In this document: positions 1 to 4,407 of the stretch, piece by piece
Layout of the letters: the number at the start of each line of letters is the position of its first letter
Position numbering within the stretch: the first letter of the stretch is position 1
Assembly (NCBI GenBank): GCA_016206405.1
Contig: JACQRQ010000098.1
Coordinates: forward strand, 1 to 9,838
DNA length: 9,838 nucleotides
From: Elusimicrobiota bacterium
Lineage (GTDB): Bacteria > Elusimicrobiota > Elusimicrobia > O2-12-FULL-59-9
Reading direction: 5' to 3'
Made by a program: the position numbers and the translations under genes
Notes under the pieces: model-generated
Told to the model about the DNA's origin: nothing
Databases searched by the model: none
Seen by the model: only the letters and a program-made list of their open reading frames with translations

Positions 1-34
1 GCTCAATGGTCGCAAGGCCCAGGAGGGCAAATGA
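1..34 (+). CDS. 3' end of an upstream gene (partial)
   Basis: A reading frame entering from the left edge encodes about ten residues (LNGRKAQEGK) and stops at TGA 32-34. That stop overlaps the ATG of the next gene as ATGA, the same coupling used several times downstream. This spacing is the only support; the fragment is too short to identify. Confidence 0.3.
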   Translation, partial: LNGRKAQEGK

Positions 35-219
35 CCGAAAACACGAGGCGGCACTTGAAGGTGGAGCAGTTCCTGGGCGAGTGGGCCGTGGTCGCATACA
101 GCCACGGCAGCTCACCCAACGACGGGACGGTGTGGCTCAGGGGATTCGACACCCAAAAACAGGCCACGGAAATGGCCCGAAGGCTTGAGGATGCCATGAG
201 GCAGAAGGAAGTCGCGTGA
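31..219 (+). CDS. Small hypothetical protein, 62 aa
   Basis: The product is not recognised. The ATG at 31 follows AGGAGGG (21-27) with a short 3-4 nt spacing. The protein is small, soluble and mixed-charge: a central stretch with W19, V20, V21 and W35 looks like a beta hairpin, and the C-terminal third (TQKQATEMARRLEDAMRQKE) should be a charged amphipathic helix. There is no signal peptide or membrane segment. It is the first complete member of a run of tightly packed small genes, as in phage early regions. Its stop (217-219) precedes the SD of the next gene. Function unknown. Confidence 0.6.
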   Translation: MTENTRRHLKVEQFLGEWAVVAYSHGSSPNDGTVWLRGFDTQKQATEMARRLEDAMRQKEVA

Positions 220-239
220 TCGGCAAGGAGGGGCGGACG

Positions 240-491
240 ATGAACCTACGGTGCGCGTGCGAAAGCGAGCAGTTCAAGGCCCCAAGGGTAACGCTGGTCC
301 TAATGGGCGTTCCTTGCGAGATTACGGGGGACGGTCCGCAATACGACGACACAGAGGCCGACCACTCCGAGGGCTGGGACTACAACCAGGAAAGCCGAGT
401 GGCCTGCGTTTCCTGCGGGAAGGAATATGACATTACCCAGGACGGCGGGGCGAACATTTGCCTGGAGCCCGTCCAGGATGGGTCGCGATGA
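240..491 (+). CDS. Small hypothetical protein with CxC and CxxC pairs, 83 aa
   Basis: The ATG at 240 is preferred because AAGGAGG (225-231) lies 8 nt upstream; an in-frame GTG at 216 would add eight residues but has no comparable SD. The protein carries C4-A-C6 near its start and a VACVSCGKEYDI segment (CxxC) past the middle, so the two pairs could coordinate one zinc ion. Between them is an acidic stretch (EITGDGPQYDDTEADHSEGWDY). No family is recognised. The stop overlaps the next ATG as ATGA (488-491), implying translational coupling. Zinc binding is inferred from cysteine spacing only. Confidence 0.65.
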   Translation: MNLRCACESEQFKAPRVTLVLMGVPCEITGDGPQYDDTEADHSEGWDYNQESRVACVSCGKEYDITQDGGANICLEPVQDGSR

Positions 492-742
492 GAATCGAGA
501 AGCTATGGGTGGTCGTGCGGCCGAGCCCGACAAGCGAGCTTGGCGACATTTGTTTCCAGACTGACGCCAAGGGGCTGGCCCTCCAATTCAAGGGAGGGCT
601 CGACCCCGCGGATATCCACGCCCTTTACACCTCCGGCAATGAGGCGCAGCGGGAAGCCGACCGCATCTTGACCGCCTTCAAGAGCTACGAGATTGCATTC
701 GAGCAAGGCCGGCGAATTGCTCGTGATGAGGGCAGGCTATGA
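488..742 (+). CDS. Small hypothetical protein, 84 aa
   Basis: The ATG at 488 overlaps the stop of the preceding gene, with AGGA (475-478) 9 nt upstream. An in-frame TTG at 458 would overlap the neighbour by 34 nt and is less likely. The sequence begins MRIEKLWVVVRP, a probable beta strand, and ends in an arginine/glutamate-rich helix (EQGRRIARDEGRL). In between, HALYTSGNEAQREADRILTAF looks helical. There are no cysteine pairs, membrane segments or recognised motifs. The stop (740-742) overlaps the next start. Function unknown. Confidence 0.65.
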   Translation: MRIEKLWVVVRPSPTSELGDICFQTDAKGLALQFKGGLDPADIHALYTSGNEAQREADRILTAFKSYEIAFEQGRRIARDEGRL

Positions 743-918
743 GGATGCCAAGGGAGGACGTGCTCAACGGTCTCGTGAGCGACCTGCTCGCGGACCAAAT
801 AATCCGGGCTCTGCAACTGGGCTTCGGCCGCAAGGCAGTCGAGGCGGCCGTGGCGCGCGGCATGTCGCACGGCGTCTGCGAGTTCATGGAGCGCCGCAAG
901 GAGATCCGCGAGGTGTAG
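739..918 (+). CDS. Small hypothetical protein, 59 aa
   Basis: This short gene starts at ATG 739, overlapping the previous stop, with GAGGG (728-732) 6 nt upstream; ATG 745 (third codon) is an alternative. The product begins MRMPREDVLNGLVSDLLADQ and ends RRKEIREV. It reads as two or three amphipathic helices, with an alternating Leu/Ile/Ala pattern across DQIIRALQLGFGRKAVEAAVARG that could form a compact helical or HTH-like fold. This frame is preferred over the long overlapping frame from 693 because it keeps the ATGA coupling and has plausible composition. Function unknown. Confidence 0.6.
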   Translation: MRMPREDVLNGLVSDLLADQIIRALQLGFGRKAVEAAVARGMSHGVCEFMERRKEIREV

Positions 919-963
919 AAGGTCATCGGCTCCTTGAAATAGGGAGGCAAGCGCACGAATTCC

Positions 964-1149
964 ATGCGGCAGATCATCGAAAAGGTGGAGGACTACAACG
1001 AACTCGAGACCATCGAGAAACTCGAGGGCCGCGAGGCCCTGGTCCTTTACTCCAACCTGCTCTACCGCGTAATTTCAGGCGAGTGGATCGTTATAGGCAA
1101 GGTCGTATGGAGGGGCGGGTGGTTTGCGAAAAATGCGGAACGAACGTGA
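964..1149 (+). CDS. Small hypothetical protein, 61 aa
   Basis: The ATG at 964 is the first usable start after an in-frame stop at 940-942. The nearest SD, GGAGG (943-947), is rather far at 16 nt, so expression may be weak. The protein opens with an acidic helix (MRQIIEKVEDYNELETIEKLEG), continues with ALVLYSNLLYRVISGEWIVIG, probably buried beta strands, and ends in a basic tail. The last 43 nt overlap the start of the next reading frame. There is no recognised domain. Confidence 0.55.
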   Translation: MRQIIEKVEDYNELETIEKLEGREALVLYSNLLYRVISGEWIVIGKVVWRGGWFAKNAERT

Positions 1150-1541
1150 CAGCCGGGCGGCTGGTGGTCCAGCGGACTTTTGCGGGATTTTCCTGCCACC
1201 CATGCGCCGATGAGGTGAAACGACTCGAATGGGAGGAGAGAGCTATGAGCAAAAAGAACGGTAAAGCTGGCAAGGTAAGCGCCGCAGCCAGCGCGAAGAA
1301 GGCGACAAAAGCCGAGAGCGCGGGCAGGGAGGGGTCGCTGGCCGCGATCATCGACCCGCTTCTTAACGGCCAACATACGGTTAAGGAGATCGCGGCTGAG
1401 CTGGCCAAAAAAGCCGGCGAAGCCGCCAAGGGCAAGGACCTTCAGGCCAACGTGCGGGCGCGCCTAATCTCTTATAAAAGGAAAGGCTGGCAGGTGGAGA
1501 AAGACGATGAGAAACGGGTCAAGATCATCCAGAGGGGTTAA
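1107..1541 (+). CDS. Zinc-ribbon plus Lys/Ala-rich linker plus winged-helix-like protein, 144 aa (or 98 aa from internal start 1245)
   Basis: From ATG 1107 the frame begins with C7-x2-C10 and C30-x2-C33 (CEKC, CHPC), the spacing of a small zinc ribbon. A lysine/alanine-rich segment follows (KKNGKAGKVSAAASAKKATKAE), resembling histone H1-like basic tails. The last 65 residues (LAAIIDPLLNGQHTVKEIAAEL to GWQVEKDDEKRVKII) have the helix-turn-helix and strand pattern of a winged helix, so DNA binding is likely. ATG 1245 has a much stronger SD and begins MSKKNGK, a natural N-terminus. The 98-aa form may therefore be the main product, with the zinc part as an extension or a read-in. The frame continues upstream to 693, but that part shadows other genes. 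The family is not identified. Confidence 0.6.
   Translation: MEGRVVCEKCGTNVTAGRLVVQRTFAGFSCHPCADEVKRLEWEERAMSKKNGKAGKVSAAASAKKATKAESAGREGSLAAIIDPLLNGQHTVKEIAAELAKKAGEAAKGKDLQANVRARLISYKRKGWQVEKDDEKRVKIIQRG
1232..1238 (+). promoter_or_regulatory. Strong internal ribosome binding site
   Basis: GGAGGAG lies 6-8 nt before the in-frame ATG 1245, inside the frame that opens at 1107. It is among the best SD sequences in the window, whereas ATG 1107 has only a weak purine stretch. It suggests that translation can begin at 1245 and give the 98-aa form without the zinc ribbon. Confidence 0.5.
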
Positions 1542-1935
1542 GGTTTCCCGTTCGGTGGTAGGACTTAGCCCGCGGCAGACGGACGTTCTGGACTACATCA
1601 AGAAGTCTTTGCGCGTCCGTGGCATGCCTCCCACCACTCGCGAGATCGCCGATGCGATAGGCCATAAATCCACAGGTTCAGTGGCTCCGATGGTAAGGGC
1701 GCTGATCAGGAAGGGCTTCGTGAGGAAGCCTCGCGAAGGGGTATCTCGAGGAATCGTTCCTGTGGGAATGGGCTTCGTTGAATCGGACCGGCGAGCAAAC
1801 GATGGGCTCAACTCCATGCTCATAGAGATCGCAATCGAGACCACGAATGGCAAGACAAAGCGTTTACGGCTGGCGTGTCGCAGCATCATCATCAAAAAAT
1901 ACGGCCCTTCGATGGGTCGAGCGAGAAAATCATGA
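1507..1935 (+). CDS. LexA-type DNA-binding domain protein lacking the S24 protease domain, 142 aa
   Basis: Residues about 20-86 match the LexA N-terminal winged-helix domain: LSPRQTDVLDYI, then GMPPTTREIADAIGH at the recognition helix region, then ALIRKGFV and GVSRGI in the wing. LexA normally continues with an Ala-Gly cleavage site and a Ser/Lys protease and dimerisation domain. Here the remaining 55 residues (SMLIEIAIETTNGKTKRLRLACRSIIIKKYG) show neither, so RecA-stimulated self-cleavage is not expected. The start is ATG 1507 with GGAG (1496-1499) 7 nt upstream, overlapping the previous gene by 35 nt. The stop overlaps the integrase start. A repressor or regulator of the integration/lysogeny region is the likely role. 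The domain call is strong; the role is inferred. Confidence 0.8.
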   Translation: MRNGSRSSRGVKVSRSVVGLSPRQTDVLDYIKKSLRVRGMPPTTREIADAIGHKSTGSVAPMVRALIRKGFVRKPREGVSRGIVPVGMGFVESDRRANDGLNSMLIEIAIETTNGKTKRLRLACRSIIIKKYGPSMGRARKS

Positions 1936-2816
1936 CGTCAACAAATTTACTGGACGAATTCATCCGGCATCTGCGGATAGAACGGGGGCTCGCTCAGCGA
2001 ACCGAGGAGACCTATCTCTATCACCTCAAGAGCTATGCCGAATTTCTGACCAAGCAATGCCGTTCCCCTGCCGAAGCCACGCGGGATGACGTCCTCGCCT
2101 ATCTGGAGCGGCGCAAGAATGATGGTTTGAGGGGCGCCAGCATTTTCGCTGCGGCAATCGCCATCCGCCAATTCCAGCGTTTTCTCTTTAATCGAGGAGC
2201 GGCTGCTTGCGATCCAACGACCGGCATGCGCCTGCCGAGGTATAAGCAGCGTTTGCCCGAGCCCTTGACCAATGCTGAAATGGAAAAGCTCCTGGCGATG
2301 CCCACCGGCGGCAAATTCCATCTGGTGCGAATTCGCGCCGCGCTTCAGCTTCTCTACTCGGCCGGGCTGAGGGCCTCAGAACTTGTCGGCCTCAAGCTTG
2401 GCCAGCTGGATATAAAAGAGGGCTGGGTCCGCGCGCACGGCAAAGGTGGGCGCGAAAGGATTCTTCCGCTGGGACCTAGGACGCAAAGATCGCTGGCGGA
2501 TTATCTATCCGCAAGACAGAAGCGCTTTCCCGGGGAGCGGGAGATATTGTTCTTAAGCTATCGCGGTCGGCCGATTTCGAGGACGGATTTCTGGCGGCAA
2601 CTTCGTGAGCTTGCTCGCCGCGCAGGTCTTAAGACCGAGATCCACCCGCATAAAATTCGCCACAGCGCGGCGACACGGCTTATGGAAGGAGGCGCCAACC
2701 TGCGGGTTGTGCAGGAATTTCTGGGTCATCGCAGCGTGCTATCGACTCAGAGATACACCCATGTGAGCGCCGCCTTTATGCGACGGGCCTGCGAGAAGGC
2801 GCATCCGCAGTTCTGA
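1932..2816 (+). CDS. XerC/XerD-like tyrosine recombinase (probable integrase), 294 aa
   Basis: This is a full-length tyrosine recombinase, close in size to E. coli XerD (298 aa). Residues about 1-90 form the helical core-binding (SAM-like) domain, beginning LLDEFIRHLRIERGLAQRTEETYLYHLK. Residues about 110-290 form the catalytic domain, with all conserved residues visible: R147 (GLRASEL), K171 (HGKGGRERILPL), H240 and R243 (HPHKIRHSAATRL), H266 (LGHRS) and the nucleophile Y275 (TQRYTHV). ATG 1932 is chosen because it overlaps the preceding stop as ATGA; GTG 1875 would add 19 residues inside the upstream gene. In this phage-like setting it probably integrates and excises the element. Its XerC/D-like form could also mean use of a dif-type site. 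No attachment core was recognised nearby. Confidence 0.92.
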   Translation: MTSTNLLDEFIRHLRIERGLAQRTEETYLYHLKSYAEFLTKQCRSPAEATRDDVLAYLERRKNDGLRGASIFAAAIAIRQFQRFLFNRGAAACDPTTGMRLPRYKQRLPEPLTNAEMEKLLAMPTGGKFHLVRIRAALQLLYSAGLRASELVGLKLGQLDIKEGWVRAHGKGGRERILPLGPRTQRSLADYLSARQKRFPGEREILFLSYRGRPISRTDFWRQLRELARRAGLKTEIHPHKIRHSAATRLMEGGANLRVVQEFLGHRSVLSTQRYTHVSAAFMRRACEKAHPQF

Positions 2817-2846
2817 TCCGCACGGAAAAAATCGCGCGCAAAGCCC

Positions 2847-2875
2847 TTGACAAATAAACTCACAACAGCAATAAT
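2847..2875 (+). promoter_or_regulatory. Near-consensus sigma70 promoter
   Basis: TTGACA (2847-2852, 6/6) is separated by exactly 17 bp from AATAAT (2870-2875, 5/6), in a locally A+T-rich patch after the recombinase gene. The expected transcription start is near A2882, only 3 nt before ATG 2885. It should drive the 297-codon gene independently of the upstream operon. Confidence 0.7.
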
Positions 2876-2881
2876 AGTGCT
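2867..2881 (+). promoter_or_regulatory. Possible operator dyad over the -10 box
   Basis: AGCAATAATAGTGCT is an imperfect 15-bp dyad (arms AGCAnTA and TAnTGCT around a central A) covering the -10 hexamer and the predicted start point. A repressor bound here would block RNA polymerase. The LexA-like protein encoded just upstream is one candidate, but nothing in the sequence ties it to this site. Confidence 0.3.
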
Positions 2882-2884
2882 ACC

Positions 2885-3778
2885 ATGGTAAGCGTAGCGG
2901 ATCGGATGACGCATCTCACTCCGCCTCCTCCGTATCTCAGCCGGGAGGAGTTCGTGCTGCGCTTCGATCTCGTGGAATGGGCGTTTCGAAAATACCAGGA
3001 CTACTCAGAGCCGGAGCGCAAGGGCATCCCTCGTGATGAGAGGCGCCCCGTTCCCAAGAAGAAATTCATGGCGCAGGCCTTGATGCTTACGCTCGGCGGC
3101 TGGACCCTGCGCAACCATAAGCTGCTGGCCCAACGAATCGAGACCAGCTACACCCTCGAGCGCAAGTGGGCCTCGGAGCCCGAATTCAAGAAGGCCGTGC
3201 GCGCGCTGCTGGCCGAGTACCTGGACGGCTTTTTCGAGGTGTTCCTCAAGATGCTCAAGCAGCTCCACGAGTTAGCCCCGCAACGGGAGAAGACCGACTC
3301 GGACTTGGGATTAGAGGCCGGCAATTTCTATTACCTGGCCCTCATGATCCATCTCGCCGATTACACCTGGGGATTTACGGTCCAGCAGAGGGCTCATGAA
3401 AAAATCCAGGAGGCGCTGCGCGCCAACGAAATCGGATATTTCTCCGGATTCTTGAAGCTCCTGGATCTTGTCTGTTATGCGAGATCGCAGGGGAAGATCA
3501 ATGTCGGGCCGGATTACGCCATCAAATGCCGCGATGAGCTGGATCACATCATTCAACGGATACATTGGGAGGAATGCGTGGCGGCTTATCGAGAAGTCCC
3601 GTTGACCGTCGCCACGTTCAGCGCGGCACAGGCCTATCTATCCAGGCTCATGACCAGCCGATTCTGCGGACTGATCGCCAAAGGAAAGCAAAAGCAGAAG
3701 ATTGATACCGGGGCCATGACGCCGCTGAACACGCCCACCCGGTATCAGGCTCTTCATCTGGCGCATCAGGTGGACTAA
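2885..3778 (+). CDS. Unrecognised protein under its own promoter, 297 aa
   Basis: No family is recognised. The protein is largely alpha-helical and charged, with aromatic clusters (LVEWAFRKYQDY, GNFYYLALMIHLADYTWGF) and a basic patch (AKGKQKQK) near residue 270. There is no signal peptide or membrane segment, so it should be cytoplasmic. ATG 2885 lies about 3 nt after the predicted transcription start and has no SD, implying leaderless translation. In-frame alternatives are ATG 2906 and GTG 2954; the latter has GGAGGA (2944-2949) 4 nt upstream and would give a 72-nt leader. A promoter in front and a possible terminator at its 3' end make it a stand-alone unit between the integrase and replication genes, as expected for a cargo (moron) or lysogeny gene. 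That role is inferred from position only. Confidence 0.7.
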   Translation: MVSVADRMTHLTPPPPYLSREEFVLRFDLVEWAFRKYQDYSEPERKGIPRDERRPVPKKKFMAQALMLTLGGWTLRNHKLLAQRIETSYTLERKWASEPEFKKAVRALLAEYLDGFFEVFLKMLKQLHELAPQREKTDSDLGLEAGNFYYLALMIHLADYTWGFTVQQRAHEKIQEALRANEIGYFSGFLKLLDLVCYARSQGKINVGPDYAIKCRDELDHIIQRIHWEECVAAYREVPLTVATFSAAQAYLSRLMTSRFCGLIAKGKQKQKIDTGAMTPLNTPTRYQALHLAHQVD

Positions 3779-3785
3779 TTTTTTT
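3753..3785 (+). terminator. Possible intrinsic terminator over the 3' end of the 297-codon gene
   Basis: TTCATCTG (3753-3760), loop GCGCAT and CAGGTGGA (3767-3774) can form an 8-bp stem with two G-U pairs. Seven T residues follow (3779-3785), four bases after the stem. The stem lies inside the final codons and the T-run starts right after the TAA stop. It is weak to moderate because of the wobble pairs and the gap before the T-run. Confidence 0.4.
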
Positions 3786-3838
3786 GTCGACTACGGTAGC
3801 TGAAACGATAGATGTGTGAGTCCAAAAGGAGGCGGGTT

Positions 3839-4138
3839 ATGACGACAAAGACGGGGACGGAACTCTACGGCGTTCGATTCAGAAGCGCGGCGGACCTTGA
3901 GCGCGCCTCGCGGCTTCTGGCCGAGGCATGCGCGAAAGTCGAGCCGCTGTTCGGGAAGAACCGGCTTCAGGAAGTCGGGATGATGCGCTCGGGCTTGAGT
4001 CTGAGCTGGATCATCGAGGCAGGTTCGGGCTGCGGAGAGTATTTGATTCGGCTTTTCTTGGACTCGTTAAGGAACGCTATCGGGCGGGACTCTTTCAAGG
4101 TCGAGGTCTTCAAGGCCGAGGCCCGCGCCCTGGAGTAA
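3839..4138 (+). CDS. Small hypothetical protein, 99 aa
   Basis: ATG 3839 is chosen over the in-frame ATG 3812 because AGGAGG (3827-3832) sits 6 nt upstream; the shorter form begins MTTKTGTELYGVRF. The pattern suggests an alpha/beta fold: a strand, a helix (SAADLERASRLLAEACAKVEPLF), strands (SGLSLSWIIEAGSG), a second helix (CGEYLIRLFLDSLRNAI) and a final strand (SFKVEVFKAEA). No family is recognised. A weak promoter is possible upstream (TTGTCG 3784-3789, 17 bp, GATAGA 3807-3812). The stop codon forms part of the SD for the next gene, so the two are probably co-transcribed. Confidence 0.7.
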   Translation: MTTKTGTELYGVRFRSAADLERASRLLAEACAKVEPLFGKNRLQEVGMMRSGLSLSWIIEAGSGCGEYLIRLFLDSLRNAIGRDSFKVEVFKAEARALE

Positions 4139-4147
4139 GGATCAGAC

Positions 4148-4327
4148 ATGAGCGGCGGACCCTACATCACCGAGGAATTGCTGATCCGATGGATTCGGAT
4201 GATGCGCCAGCGCCGCTATTACGGAAAGACCATAATTTCCTGGGAGAACGGGCAGATCTCCCATATCGATGAGAACCGGACGATGAAACAACAGGACCTG
4301 GAACGAGAGACGGCGAAGGGATCGTAG
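4148..4327 (+). CDS. YezD/DUF2292-like small protein, 59 aa
   Basis: This short gene starts at ATG 4148, with AAGGA (4137-4141) 6 nt upstream. After an N-terminal helix (ITEELLIRWIRMMRQRRYYG), residues 26-46 read GKTIISWENGQISHIDENRT. This recalls the small YezD/DUF2292 family, whose members have a helix followed by a 'YGSVTI...DGKVVQIDRTEK'-type hairpin. The function of that family is not established. The gene lies 9 nt after its partner and directly before a strong terminator, so it closes this short transcription unit. The family call rests on recalled motif similarity. Confidence 0.65.
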   Translation: MSGGPYITEELLIRWIRMMRQRRYYGKTIISWENGQISHIDENRTMKQQDLERETAKGS

Positions 4328-4353
4328 AGCGATAGCGTTGTCGGGCCAACCGA

Positions 4354-4394
4354 GGCGCTGCTTTCCGGCTTAATGCCGGGGCGGCGCCTTTTTT
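4354..4394 (+). terminator. Strong intrinsic terminator 13 nt before the primase-helicase gene
   Basis: GGCGCTGC (4354-4361) pairs with GCGGCGCC (4381-4388) through one G-U. Inside it CCGGC (4365-4369) pairs with GCCGG (4375-4379) around a TTAAT loop, leaving only a small TTT/G internal bulge. Six T residues follow at once (4389-4394). This is a textbook rho-independent terminator. It ends the unit at 3839-4327 and could act as an attenuator for the replication gene. Confidence 0.85.
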
Positions 4395-4407
4395 GTTGAG
4401 ACAAAAG

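Noticed and set aside
216..239. GTG start at 216 for the 83-aa protein
   Set aside because: ATG 240 has AAGGAGG at 8 nt; the GTG has no matching SD and would overlap the preceding stop.
919..963. Possible frameshift joining the 59-aa and 61-aa genes
   Set aside because: There is no slippery sequence, and the two products each have normal-looking ends; the 45-bp gap includes a stop (940-942) and an SD-like GGAGG.
693..1106. Long open frame upstream of ATG 1107 (5' part of a 282-codon frame)
   Set aside because: Its arginine/glycine/proline-rich translation looks like a GC-driven shadow of the genes at 739-918 and 964-1149, which have coupled starts and plausible composition.
1875..1931. GTG start giving a 313-aa recombinase
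   Set aside because: The extra 19 residues lie inside the LexA-like gene and are outside the normal XerC/D N-terminus; ATG 1932 is coupled to the preceding stop.
2817..2846. Attachment or dif-like site just downstream of the recombinase gene
   Set aside because: No 28-bp dif-like core, tRNA fragment or long direct repeat is visible; only CGCGCG and an A-run are present.
3784..3812. Promoter TTGTCG-17 bp-GATAGA for the 99-aa gene
   Set aside because: Only 4/6 and about 3/6 matches to consensus; spacing is right but this is too weak to list as a feature.
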